From Microbacterium murale (GTDB taxonomy: Bacteria; Actinomycetota; Actinomycetes; Actinomycetales; Microbacteriaceae): a stretch of 64,000 bases of DNA. Of the stretch, positions 56,290 through 64,000 are shown piece after piece. Position numbers and translations under genes: made by a program. Every line of letters begins with the position of its first letter. The stretch's first letter is position 1. Location of the stretch: contig NZ_BMCM01000001.1 of NCBI RefSeq assembly GCF_014635185.1, positions 1,272,166 to 1,336,165 of the forward strand, read 5' to 3'. Below the pieces are notes generated by a model, which was not told where the DNA came from, made no database searches, and was given only the letters and a program-made list of their open reading frames with translations.

Positions 56290-56592
56290 TGAAGGCTCCA
56301 GAAGTCGCGGGAAGGCGGGCCGTTCCAGTCTAGCCGCCCGGGTGGTGGCCGACGGATGCCGGGACGAGGCTTCCGGCCGATGGCGAGAGTTGCCCGGGCG
56401 GATGACTCACCCCCCTCGGTGCACCCGCCCGGGCAAGTCGAGGAGCCCCCGCTCATCGAAGCTCCCGCCCGCGAATCCCCAGCGGCGACAGAGTCCCTCC
56501 AGAAGCAGGTTAGAGTCATCGCACAGAAGTCGCATCGTGGAGAGTTGCGAGGCTCTCCACTCTCCAACGCTCGACCTCGAGGGGGAGGACGC
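56290..56592. promoter_or_regulatory. Divergent purS/MerR region with two inverted repeats
   Basis: This 303-bp region has no gene. It holds TTGCCCGGGCGG (56390-56401) paired perfectly with CCGCCCGGGCAA (56425-56436), nearer the purS side. It also holds GTGGAGAG (56537-56544) paired with CTCTCCAC (56553-56560), 33 bp before the MerR start. The second, with an 8-bp spacer, is a reasonable MerR-type autoregulatory operator. No purine riboswitch was seen. Confidence 0.5.
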
Positions 56593-57267
56593 ATGAAGCT
56601 CAAAGAGCTCGCCGTGCAGAGTGGAGTCAGTACGACGACCCTCAAGCACTGGATCCGGGTGGGGATCCTGCCGGGTGGACGGCTGCGCAATCGCACCACA
56701 GCGGTGTACGAGCAGCGGCACGTCGATCGGGCGCGATTGATCGTCGTGCTGCGTGATTCGTACAACGCCTCGACGGCCGCGATCAGGTCGCTCACCGATG
56801 TGATCGACTCGGATGCGGCGACGCTCGAGGTGATGAACGCGTGCCAGGCGTTTGCGCTCGGAATCTCAGAGGGAGTCGCGTCCGACCCTGACCACGAGGT
56901 CTTCCGCGAGCGCACGCACGAGCTGATGCGGCGCCGCGACTGGCGCGGTTATCCCGGTGCGGCCGAGCAGGGCCTCGCGCTCGTGCTCGCACAGGCGTCG
57001 GCGGTCGGCCTGGACTACGACGTCGAGGAGCTCATGGAGTACGCCGACGCGCTCGAGCCGCTCGTCGGTCGCAACATCGCCGCGCTCCGGCCGGACGGGT
57101 CGCGTGACGAGGTCGCCAGGAGGATGCTTCTCGCCGTCAACGCGCGTGCCCGACAGCTCGTCGCGGTGAGCAGCCTGGCGCATGCCGCGGCATCCATCCG
57201 CTCCGCGATCGATCGCGGCGTCGCGCCGGCCGACCTCGCTATGCCTCCGGCCGCATCCGGGAAGTAG
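56593..57267 (+). CDS. MerR-family transcriptional regulator
   Basis: A 224-aa regulator with an N-terminal winged helix-turn-helix of MerR type (MKLKELAVQSGVSTTTLKHW, then VYEQRHVDRARLIVVLRDSY). A helical C-terminal domain of about 130 residues lacks clustered cysteines, which argues against metal sensing. GAGGGGGAGGACGC supports ATG at 56593 over the upstream open frame. Inducer and targets are unknown; it converges with apt (10 bp between stops). Confidence 0.85.
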   Translation: MKLKELAVQSGVSTTTLKHWIRVGILPGGRLRNRTTAVYEQRHVDRARLIVVLRDSYNASTAAIRSLTDVIDSDAATLEVMNACQAFALGISEGVASDPDHEVFRERTHELMRRRDWRGYPGAAEQGLALVLAQASAVGLDYDVEELMEYADALEPLVGRNIAALRPDGSRDEVARRMLLAVNARARQLVAVSSLAHAAASIRSAIDRGVAPADLAMPPAASGK

Positions 57268-57277
57268 TGCCGGGGCG

Positions 57278-57811
57278 TCAGGCCGAGTGGAAGACGGTGT
57301 GCAGGTCGCCGATGAGGTCGCGCCCGCCCAGCCCGTCGATCTCGAACAGCACGGAGATGCCTGTGACGTGCGATCCGAGTCGCTCGATCAGCTGGCGTCC
57401 GGCTGCCAGCGTGCCGCCGGTCGCGAGAACGTCGTCGATCAGGAGCACTCGTGAGCCGATCGGCAGATCGTCGTGCATCTCGACCGTCGCGGTGCCGTAC
57501 TCGAGGGCGTAGTCGACGGATGCCGCGGGGCGGGGCAGCTTGCCGGCTTTGCGGATCGGGATCAGACCGACGCCTGCGGCGATGGCGGCTGCGCTCGCGA
57601 TGAGGAATCCGCGTGCCTCGATGCCGGCGATGACGTCGAACTGACCGGCGAAGGGCTCGATGATCGCCTCGGTCGTCACGCGCAGCGCCTCGGCATCCGC
57701 CAGCAGCGGTGTGATGTCGCGGAACAGGATGCCGGGTTCCGGGTAGTCCGGGATGCTGCGGATCAGTGATTCGGCGCGGGTGAGAGCGGGGGACAGTTCG
57801 GCGGAGGGCAC
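57278..57811 (-). CDS. apt: Adenine phosphoribosyltransferase
   Basis: A 177-aa purine salvage enzyme converting adenine and PRPP to AMP. The PRPP-binding motif is VLLIDDVLATGGTLAAG. The N-terminal IPDYPEPGILFRDITPLLAD and IEARGFLIASAAA segments are characteristic of Apt. Length is usual for the family. It is divergent from the cellobiose locus, whose promoter begins about 60 bp away. Confidence 0.95.
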   Translation of the reverse strand: MPSAELSPALTRAESLIRSIPDYPEPGILFRDITPLLADAEALRVTTEAIIEPFAGQFDVIAGIEARGFLIASAAAIAAGVGLIPIRKAGKLPRPAASVDYALEYGTATVEMHDDLPIGSRVLLIDDVLATGGTLAAGRQLIERLGSHVTGISVLFEIDGLGGRDLIGDLHTVFHSA

Positions 57812-57871
57812 CGGCCAAGGCTACTTCAGTTGCGCGGATCCGACGGATCCCGGCCTCGTGAATGCTGACGC

Positions 57872-57901
57872 TTGACATCCGTGGGAGCGCTCCCATACAG
57901 T
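57872..57901 (+). promoter_or_regulatory. Sigma70-type promoter of the cellobiose operon
   Basis: TTGACA at 57872-57877 and TACAGT at 57896-57901 are separated by 18 bp. The first CebR operator fills most of the spacer, so repressor binding should directly exclude RNA polymerase. Confidence 0.75.
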
Positions 57902-57929
57902 GGCATTCACGTTCGTGGGAGCGCTCCCA
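57882..57929. promoter_or_regulatory. Two perfect CebR operators
   Basis: TGGGAGCGCTCCCA occurs at 57882-57895 and again at 57916-57929, both perfect 14-bp palindromes with centres 34 bp apart. This sequence is the established CebR/CelR operator of Streptomyces and Thermobifida. It controls the downstream cebEFG-bglC genes; cellobiose releases the repressor. Confidence 0.95.
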
Positions 57930-58003
57930 CAGAAGCGGGTACCGCACGACGCGAACGCACATCCCGAACCACCACCACTGCATGACCCACAAAGGAGTGA
58001 CCT

Positions 58004-59317
58004 GTGAACACACGCGCCCGCCGACGGATCCTGACGACAGTCGCCGTCGCATCCGTCTCCGCTCTCGCCCTCGCCGGCTGTTCAGCAGCCGCCGACGGCG
58101 ACACCTCCGGCGGCGACGCCGATGAGGACGTCACGCTGACCATCACCACGTTCGGCACCTTCGGCTACGAAGACCTCTACAAGCAGTACGAAGAGGAGCA
58201 CCCGAACGTCACGATCGAGGCGACCAACATCGACACCGGCGGAAACGCCCGCACCGATGCGTTCACCAAGATCGCCGCCGGCTCCGGCCTCAGCGACATC
58301 GTCGCGATCGAAGAGGGCTGGCTCGGCGCCGTCATGGAGGTCTCCGACACGTTCGCCGACCTGCGCGACTACGGCATCGAAGACCGCAAGGACGACTGGG
58401 TCGACTGGAAGTACGCCCAGGGCACCGACGCCGACGGCCGCGTCATCGGCTACGGCACCGACATCGGCCCGAGCGGCATCTGCTACAACGGCGCAGCGTT
58501 CGAAGCCGCCGGTCTTCCCAGCGATCGTGAGTCCGTCGCCGAGCTGCTGAACGGCGACTGGGAGAACTTCTTCGCCGTCGGCCAGGAGTACACCGACAAG
58601 ACCGGCAAGGCCTGGTACGACCACTCCGGCTTCGTATGGAACTCGATGGTCAACCAGCTCGACGAGGGCTACTACACCGCTGACGGCGAGCTGAACGTCG
58701 AAGGCAACGCCGAGCTGAAGGAGCGCTTCGAGATGCTCGGTGCGGCCACCGAGGGCGGCCAGTCGGCCGCGCAGGCCGCATGGGACTGGAACGGCGGCAA
58801 GTCGTTCGTCGACGGCACCTTCGCGACCTTCGTCTGCCCCGGCTGGATGCTGGGCGTCGTGCAGGGTCAGGTCGAGGCCGGTGGCGGCGACGCGTCGACC
58901 GGCTGGGACTTCGCCGATGTCTTCCCGGGTGGCGCAGTCAACTGGGGTGGCGCATGGCTGTCGATCCCGGAGAGCTCCGCGCACAAGGAAGCCGCGGCGG
59001 CTCTCGCCGACTGGCTGACGCAGCCGGAGCAGCAGGTGGAGCAGTCCGCCGCCGCGGGCAACTTCCCCTCAACGATCAAGGCGCAGGAGTCGCTTGCCGC
59101 CGACGCGACGCCGAACGAGTTCTTCAACGATGCTCCGACCGGCGCCATCCTCGCCGAGCGGGCGCAGGGCGTCGTCGCGCAGTTCAAGGGCGCGGATGAC
59201 TCGGTCATCCAGGAGAACGTCTTCGGTCCGGCGCTGAGCAGCCTCGACCGCGGCGAGACCGACACCAAGGGCGCGTGGGAGCAGGCGCTCAAGCTCTTGA
59301 ACGAGCTCGTCGACTGA
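58004..59317 (+). CDS. cebE: Cellobiose/cello-oligosaccharide ABC transporter binding lipoprotein
   Basis: A 437-aa family-1 sugar-binding lipoprotein with lipobox LAGC (Cys at residue 26). The core starts TLTITTFGTFGYEDLYKQYE, and the Trp-rich region with WAYGTDIG-like residues and WDWNGGKSFVDGTFA matches CebE-type receptors. GTG at 58004 follows AAAGGAG. Two CebR operators upstream fix the assignment. A 22-bp hairpin separates it from the permease genes. Confidence 0.9.
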   Translation: MNTRARRRILTTVAVASVSALALAGCSAAADGDTSGGDADEDVTLTITTFGTFGYEDLYKQYEEEHPNVTIEATNIDTGGNARTDAFTKIAAGSGLSDIVAIEEGWLGAVMEVSDTFADLRDYGIEDRKDDWVDWKYAQGTDADGRVIGYGTDIGPSGICYNGAAFEAAGLPSDRESVAELLNGDWENFFAVGQEYTDKTGKAWYDHSGFVWNSMVNQLDEGYYTADGELNVEGNAELKERFEMLGAATEGGQSAAQAAWDWNGGKSFVDGTFATFVCPGWMLGVVQGQVEAGGGDASTGWDFADVFPGGAVNWGGAWLSIPESSAHKEAAAALADWLTQPEQQVEQSAAAGNFPSTIKAQESLAADATPNEFFNDAPTGAILAERAQGVVAQFKGADDSVIQENVFGPALSSLDRGETDTKGAWEQALKLLNELVD

Positions 59318-59330
59318 CCCATCCGACCAC

Positions 59331-59391
59331 GTTCAGGTCGCACTTTCTGCCGCTTCGGCACCGTCATACCGGCAGAAAGTGCGACCTGAAC
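59331..59391 (+). terminator. Perfect 22-bp inverted repeat between cebE and cebF
   Basis: Arm 59331-59352 (starting GTTCAGGTCGCACTTTCTGC) is exactly complementary to 59370-59391 with a 17-base loop. It starts 13 bp after the cebE stop and ends 26 bp before the cebF start. Since cebFG must still be expressed, it probably acts as a partial terminator or an mRNA stabiliser rather than a full stop. Confidence 0.85.
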
Positions 59392-59417
59392 CGTGCACTC
59401 TCACGAGGCAGGACCAC

Positions 59418-60476
59418 ATGACTCTCACCGCCCAGCGCCGTGACACGGCATCCGCGGCGCCGAAGAAGCCGATCGACGCAGGCAAGCCATCTTGGCGTCA
59501 CCGCCTCTCGCGGTTCGACCAGAACGCCTCGCCGTACGCGTACGTCGCTCCGTTCTTCCTGCTGTTCGGCCTCGTCGGCCTCTTCCCCCTGCTCTACACG
59601 GTGTACGTGGCAGTGCACGAGTGGGATCTGCTGAAGGGCGAAGGCGACTTCGTCGGGTTCGGCAACTTCATCGAGATCCTCGGCGACTCGATGTTCTGGA
59701 ACTCGATCGGCAACACCCTGAGCATCTTCCTGCTCTCTGCGATCCCTCAGCTGGCCGTGGCCCTGCTGGTCGCCTACCTGCTCGATCGAGGTCTGCGCGC
59801 TCCGACCATCTGGCGCATGAGCGTGCTCATCCCGTTCGTGGTCACGCCCGTGGCCGTCGCCATCATCTTCTCCAGCATCTTCAACGAGGCAGATGGCCTC
59901 GCCAACAACCTGCTGAACCTGATCGGCATCGTCGATCAGGAGTGGAAGCACAACACATTCCTCTCGCACGTGGCGATCGCCGTGATGGTGAACTTCCGCT
60001 GGACCGGCTACAACGCACTGATCCTCCTCGCAGCGATGCAGGCCGTGCCGCGCGACCTGTACGAATCCGCGGCGATCGACGGTGCGGGCCCGGGGCGTCG
60101 GTTCTTCTCGATCACGATCCCGACCATCCGACCGACGCTGATCTTCGTGATCATCACCGCGACGATCGGCGGGCTGCAGATCTTCGCCGAGCCGCGCCTG
60201 TTCGACGTGTCGACTGCCGGCGGTATCGGCGGCAGCGACCGGCAGTTCCAGACGACAGTGCTGTTCCTATGGGAACTCGCATTCTTCAGGCGCAACCTCG
60301 GTGAGGCATCCGCCGTCGCCATCCTGCTGTTCCTGCTCATCGTCGGGATCGGCGTGATCAACTTCCTGCTCTCGCGTCAGATCGCCACCGGAGCCGCACC
60401 CAAGACCCGTGCCGTCAGACGTCGAGCCCGCAAGAACGCCGCGTCCGCCAATAACACTCAGGAGAAGACGCGATGA
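59418..60476 (+). CDS. cebF: Cellobiose ABC transporter permease CebF
   Basis: A 352-aa MalF-type permease with six helices and no large periplasmic loop. It has APFFLLFGLVGLFPLLYTVY, the coupling loop ESAAIDGAGPGRRFFSITIP and the TIGGLQIFAEPRLF segment common in cellobiose permeases. ATG at 59418 follows AGGCAGGACCAC; an in-frame ATG at 59379 lies inside the hairpin and is rejected. It overlaps cebG by 4 bp. Confidence 0.92.
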   Translation: MTLTAQRRDTASAAPKKPIDAGKPSWRHRLSRFDQNASPYAYVAPFFLLFGLVGLFPLLYTVYVAVHEWDLLKGEGDFVGFGNFIEILGDSMFWNSIGNTLSIFLLSAIPQLAVALLVAYLLDRGLRAPTIWRMSVLIPFVVTPVAVAIIFSSIFNEADGLANNLLNLIGIVDQEWKHNTFLSHVAIAVMVNFRWTGYNALILLAAMQAVPRDLYESAAIDGAGPGRRFFSITIPTIRPTLIFVIITATIGGLQIFAEPRLFDVSTAGGIGGSDRQFQTTVLFLWELAFFRRNLGEASAVAILLFLLIVGIGVINFLLSRQIATGAAPKTRAVRRRARKNAASANNTQEKTR

Positions 60477-61360
60477 CTGCGACCCAGGCACTCAGCGTGC
60501 CCGAGAAGATCCGTCGCCGTCGCAGCACCGGAGGCACCGCCGGCGTCGGCAGCCGACCCGGATTCCTCACTTACGGTCTGCTCGCCGCGTTCATCATCGG
60601 CAGTGTTTATCCGCTGTGGTGGTCGGTCGTCGTCGCGAGCGGCACCAATGCGACCCGTGGCGAGACTCTGCCGTTGATCCCGGGTGGGAACTTCTTCTCG
60701 AACGCCGCGAAGGTGCTCGACGCCATCCCGTTCTGGCTGGCGCTGGGCAACTCCTTCCTCGTGTCGACGATCATCACCCTCTCGGTCGTGACGTTCTCGA
60801 CCCTCGCCGGCTACGCCTTCGCGAAGCTGCGCTTCAAGGGCCGCGAGGGGATGATGATCTTCGTGATCGCGACGATGGCGATCCCGACGCAGCTCGGCAT
60901 CATCCCGTTGTTCATGGTGATGCGCGAACTCGGCTGGACCGGATCCATCGGCGCCGTGATCATCCCGACGCTCGTCACGGCGTTCGGCGTGTTCTTCATG
61001 CGCCAGTACCTCGTCGACGTCATCCCGGATGAGCTCATCGAGGCGGCGCGCATGGACGGTGCCAACCAGTTCCGCACGTTCCTCACCGTCGGCATCCCTG
61101 CCGCGCGGCCGGCCATGGCGATCCTCGGCCTGTTCACGTTCATGACCGCCTGGACCGACTACCTGTGGCCGCTGATCGTGCTCTCTCCTCAGAACCCGAC
61201 CCTGCAGACGGCGCTGAGCCAACTGCAGTCCGGGTACTACGTCGACTACTCGATCGTGCTCACGGGCGCGGTGCTCGCGACGCTGCCGCTGCTGATCCTG
61301 TTCGCCGTCGCCGGCAAGCAGCTGGTCAGTGGAATCATGGCCGGCGCGGTGAAAGGATGA
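60473..61360 (+). CDS. cebG: Cellobiose ABC transporter permease CebG
   Basis: A 295-aa MalG-type permease. The coupling loop is EAARMDGANQFRTFLTVGIP, and the C-terminus ends QLVSGIMAGAVKG as usual for the family. The ATG overlaps the cebF stop (ATGA at 60473-60476). No ATPase gene is in the locus, consistent with use of the shared MsiK ATPase in related actinobacteria (established for Streptomyces, inferred here). Confidence 0.92.
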   Translation: MTATQALSVPEKIRRRRSTGGTAGVGSRPGFLTYGLLAAFIIGSVYPLWWSVVVASGTNATRGETLPLIPGGNFFSNAAKVLDAIPFWLALGNSFLVSTIITLSVVTFSTLAGYAFAKLRFKGREGMMIFVIATMAIPTQLGIIPLFMVMRELGWTGSIGAVIIPTLVTAFGVFFMRQYLVDVIPDELIEAARMDGANQFRTFLTVGIPAARPAMAILGLFTFMTAWTDYLWPLIVLSPQNPTLQTALSQLQSGYYVDYSIVLTGAVLATLPLLILFAVAGKQLVSGIMAGAVKG

Positions 61361-61365
61361 CCTCT

Positions 61366-62796
61366 ATGACCCGGCCCTTCCCCTCGAATTTCCTCTTCGG
61401 CGCCGCCACAGCGGCCTACCAGATCGAGGGTGCAGCGCACGAGGACGGTCGCACCGATTCGATCTGGGATGCGTTCGCGCGCGTTCCCGGTGCCGTCGTC
61501 GGCGGCGACAACGGCGACGTCGCATGCGATCACTATCACCGCTATCCCGAAGACGTCGCGCTCATGACAGAGCTCGGACTGCAGACGTACCGCTTCTCGA
61601 CCTCATGGTCGCGGGTGCGCCCCGACGGCGGTGCCGTGAACCAGGCGGGCGTCGACTTCTACAGCCGCCTCGTCGACGAGCTGCTCGGCGCCGACATCCT
61701 GCCGTGGCTCACGCTCTACCACTGGGACATGCCGCAGGTGCTCCAGGAGAACGGCGGATGGACGAACCGCGACACCGTCGATCGCTTCCTCGAGTACGCC
61801 GGCACCATGCACGACGCTCTCGGCGATCGGGTGAATGTGTGGACGACATTGAACGAGCCGTGGTGCTCGTCGTTCCTCTCTTACACGGGCGGTGAGCACG
61901 CGCCGGGTCATACGAGTGTTGCCGAGGGGCTGCTCGCCTCGCACCATCTGCTGCTCGCGCACGGACGCACGGTGCAGGAGCTGCGCGGCCGCGATGCTGC
62001 GCTGAACCTCGGCATCACGCTGAACCACACAGTCGCCGACCCGGCCGATCCCGACAGTCCGGCGGACGTTGACGCTGCGCGTCGAGTGGATGGTCAGTTC
62101 AACCGGTGGTTCCTCGACCCGATCTACCGGGGGGAGTACCCGCCGGACATCGTCGAAGACATCCGTGGCATCGATCCGGATGCCGTCGCCCGGTTCGAAG
62201 AGGCGATCCACGATGGTGATCTGAAGTCGATCTCGCAGAAGATCGACACCCAGGGCGTCAACTACTACCACGGTGACCTTCTGTCGGGACGGGCTCCGGC
62301 CGTGCCTCCCGTGTCGGGCGGGCCGACGACCGGAAGGGCGACGCGCAGCCCGTACCCGTCGAACGACGGCATCCATTCCGTGGAGCGCGGGCTGCCGCGC
62401 ACCGCGCAGAACTGGGAGGTGCAGCCGGAAGGCCTCACCCGTCTGCTGCAGCGCGTCTGGACCGAGTACGCCGAGCCGGCGGGCACCGTGCTGTACATGA
62501 CCGAGAACGGCGCCGCGTACGACGACGTCGTGGTCGTGGAAGACGGCGAGACGCGCGTGCACGATGCGGATCGCACCGAGTTCCTGCGCCTGCATCTCGG
62601 TGCGGTGCTGGACGCGGCGGATGCCGGTGTCGACGTGCGCGGCTACTTCTATTGGTCGATGTTCGACAACTTCGAGTGGGCCTGGGGCTACGACAAGCGA
62701 TTCGGCATCGTCCGCGTCGATTACGACACCCAGGCGCGCAGCCTCAAGGACAGCGGTCGGGAGTACGCTCGCATCATCGCCGCGCGAGCCCTCTGA
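61366..62796 (+). CDS. bglC: Intracellular beta-glucosidase, glycoside hydrolase family 1
   Basis: A 476-aa cytosolic enzyme that splits imported cellobiose into glucose. The N-terminal FPSNFLFGAATAAYQIEGAA is the GH1 signature. The acid/base is Glu164 in TLNEPW and the nucleophile Glu380 in YMTENGAA. The FYWSMFDNFEWAWGY C-terminal block is standard. ATG at 61366 has GAAAGG at the right distance; the ATG at 61357 overlaps the cebG stop but has no spacing to a ribosome site. Confidence 0.93.
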   Translation: MTRPFPSNFLFGAATAAYQIEGAAHEDGRTDSIWDAFARVPGAVVGGDNGDVACDHYHRYPEDVALMTELGLQTYRFSTSWSRVRPDGGAVNQAGVDFYSRLVDELLGADILPWLTLYHWDMPQVLQENGGWTNRDTVDRFLEYAGTMHDALGDRVNVWTTLNEPWCSSFLSYTGGEHAPGHTSVAEGLLASHHLLLAHGRTVQELRGRDAALNLGITLNHTVADPADPDSPADVDAARRVDGQFNRWFLDPIYRGEYPPDIVEDIRGIDPDAVARFEEAIHDGDLKSISQKIDTQGVNYYHGDLLSGRAPAVPPVSGGPTTGRATRSPYPSNDGIHSVERGLPRTAQNWEVQPEGLTRLLQRVWTEYAEPAGTVLYMTENGAAYDDVVVVEDGETRVHDADRTEFLRLHLGAVLDAADAGVDVRGYFYWSMFDNFEWAWGYDKRFGIVRVDYDTQARSLKDSGREYARIIAARAL

Positions 62797-62819
62797 CCGC
62801 GCCGGCCGGAGGGAGAGCA

Positions 62820-63815
62820 GTGCCGTCACGCGCGACGATCGAAGAGGTGGCGGTCACCGCCGGAGTGTCACGCTCGACCGTGTCGCGGGTGGTGAACGGC
62901 TCGACCGCGGTGAGCCCCGAGGCGCTCGCAGCCGTGCAGGCAGCGATCGCCGAACTGAACTACGTGCCGAATCGCGCCGCCCGTTCACTGGCATCGAAGC
63001 AGACTCACGCGATCGCCCTGATCGTGCCCGAAGACACGACGCGCTTCTTCGGCGACCCGTTCTTCGCCGCGATCGTGGCGGGCATAACCGGTGCGCTCGG
63101 AGGGTCGGACTACCTGCTCAACCTGCTCATCGCCAGCGACGATCCCGGCGACAAGATGACGAGTTTCGTGCGCAATGGCGGGGTCGACGGCGCGCTGATC
63201 GTGTCGCATCACACGAGTGACGCGTTCATCGATCGCATTGCGGATGCCGTGCCCGTCGTCTGGGGCGGACGTCCGCTGCGCCAGCGGCTGAGCGATTATG
63301 TGGTCGACGTCGACAACGTCGCCGCGGCTCGCTCCGCGACGCAGCGCCTGATCGACATCGGTCGCACGCGCATCGCGACGATCTCTGGTCCGTTGAGCAT
63401 GCTCGCTTCCGTCGATCGTGTGCAGGGCTTTCGCGATGCGCTTTCGGATGCTGGGCTCACCCCGTTCGCGGAGGAAGAAGGCGACTACGGCGAGACGAGC
63501 GGTGCGGAGGCCGTGCGCCGCATCCTCTCAGTCGGAACCCCGGACGCCATCTTCGTCGCGAGCGACCTCATGGCGCGCGGCGCGCTGAACGCCATGCGGT
63601 CGGTGGGGTTGCGGGTGCCGGAGGATGTCGCGCTGCTCGGCTTCGACGATTCCGCTGTGGCAGTGTCGACCGATCCGCCGCTGACGACGATGCGTCAGCC
63701 GATGTATCTGCAGGGCGAGACGATGGCCGCCGTGCTGCTTTCTCGTCTCGCCGGAGGAGAGCCCGAGAAGATGACGATCCTGCCGACGGAGTTGGTGGTG
63801 CGCGCTTCGGCGTAG
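62820..63815 (+). CDS. cebR: LacI-family repressor CebR
   Basis: A 331-aa repressor with helix-turn-helix TIEEVAVTAGVSRSTVSRVV, hinge AARSLASKQTHAIALIVPED and a sugar-binding domain. GTG at 62820 follows GGAGGGAGA; the upstream open frame shadows bglC. Its position at the end of cebEFG-bglC and the two CebR palindromes at 57882 and 57916 support the name. No further palindrome was seen directly before its own start, so it is probably expressed from the operon promoter. Confidence 0.92.
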   Translation: MPSRATIEEVAVTAGVSRSTVSRVVNGSTAVSPEALAAVQAAIAELNYVPNRAARSLASKQTHAIALIVPEDTTRFFGDPFFAAIVAGITGALGGSDYLLNLLIASDDPGDKMTSFVRNGGVDGALIVSHHTSDAFIDRIADAVPVVWGGRPLRQRLSDYVVDVDNVAAARSATQRLIDIGRTRIATISGPLSMLASVDRVQGFRDALSDAGLTPFAEEEGDYGETSGAEAVRRILSVGTPDAIFVASDLMARGALNAMRSVGLRVPEDVALLGFDDSAVAVSTDPPLTTMRQPMYLQGETMAAVLLSRLAGGEPEKMTILPTELVVRASA

Positions 63816-64000
63816 TCCGCAATCACGGTGTCTCACAACCAATGGTTTGTGCCTGGAATCAGTCAGGAGGTTGTGAGACATAGTTGCGAGACACGCCCGA
63901 ATCGAGTGTTTCCGGAATTGTCTTCTTATCAGGCGCTAGGGACTGCTGCACGGATAGGTGACATCTGATCTGGTTAGCCCGTAGGGCTGGCCTGGAAGGA
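63816..64000. other. Downstream region of cebR with inverted and direct repeats; no gene seen
   Basis: GTGTCTCACAACC (63828-63840) pairs with GGTTGTGAGACA (63869-63880) around a 28-base loop. A third related copy, GTTGCGAGACAC, follows at 63883-63894. The first pair could terminate the ceb operon. The remaining 100 bp hold no convincing gene; the window ends in GGCCTGGAAGGA, a possible ribosome site for a gene starting just outside. The triple arm arrangement also resembles a mobile-element boundary, which I cannot prove. Confidence 0.5.

Noticed and set aside
56290-56592. Purine riboswitch upstream of purS
   Set aside because: No purine aptamer-like arrangement; the region has simple GC inverted repeats only.
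59379-59417. Upstream start for cebF
   Set aside because: It lies in the right arm of the intergenic hairpin and has no ribosome site; ATG at 59418 is better.

Overview
The window is 64 kb of high-GC actinobacterial chromosome, most likely from the family Microbacteriaceae (Microbacterium-like). That placement is an inference from the strong G/C bias at third codon positions, the frequent GTG starts and 4-bp ATGA/GTGA gene overlaps, the gene content (DUF222-HNH nuclease, LAL-type LuxR regulator, cebEFG-bglC-cebR locus, IdeR/DtxR-type iron boxes) and typical intergenic hairpins. No rRNA, tRNA, CRISPR array or complete insertion sequence was found. Most of the window is transport and carbohydrate metabolism, with a few housekeeping genes.

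Layout: 1-2114 is the end of a peptide-type ABC importer operon (two ATPases) followed by a RidA protein. 2126-3968 holds an AlkD-like DNA glycosylase and a FUSC-type membrane protein. 4095-9006 is an iron-siderophore importer (binding protein, two permeases, ATPase, siderophore-interacting reductase) behind an IdeR box. 9052-10107 is a membrane protein. 10115-19922 is a galactan utilisation locus: a LacI repressor, three identical-type operators, GH42 beta-galactosidase, a MalEFG-like importer and a secreted GH53 endo-galactanase. 19990-24924 has a PutP-type symporter, a small orphan protein and a very large LAL/LuxR regulator. 24975-28934 is a second iron-siderophore importer, with a fused double permease and an IdeR box directly against a probably leaderless start.

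28936-36512 looks like a potassium and stringent-response block: KdpE, a short KdpD lacking the usual cytoplasmic sensor domains, a GNAT acetyltransferase, an HNH nuclease with a 15-bp tandem repeat behind it, a KimA-like potassium importer, and a small alarmone synthetase. The kdpDE and kimA upstream regions share an 11-bp motif repeated head to tail with helical phasing, a strong candidate for a KdpE regulon box.

36518-46353 contains an M20 amidohydrolase, a TetR repressor and, divergently, an oligosaccharide operon that pairs a peptide-type (family 5) ABC importer with an intracellular GH3 glycosidase. 46459-49934 carries a SulP anion transporter, a small membrane protein and NhaA. 50052-52771 is a GH13 alpha-glucosidase with its LacI regulator. 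52835-57811 includes a 2-hydroxyacid dehydrogenase, a DUF1761 protein, a HAD phosphatase, purQ-purS, a MerR regulator and apt. 57872-63815 is a textbook cellobiose locus (cebEFG-bglC-cebR) with two perfect CebR operators, the first inside the spacer of a good promoter. The last 185 bp carry an inverted repeat and possibly the start of another element.

Two themes cross the gene annotation. In all three sugar or oligosaccharide importers a strong hairpin sits between the binding-protein gene and the membrane-component genes. Many intergenic regions contain a long, nearly perfect inverted repeat of the same design but unrelated sequence.
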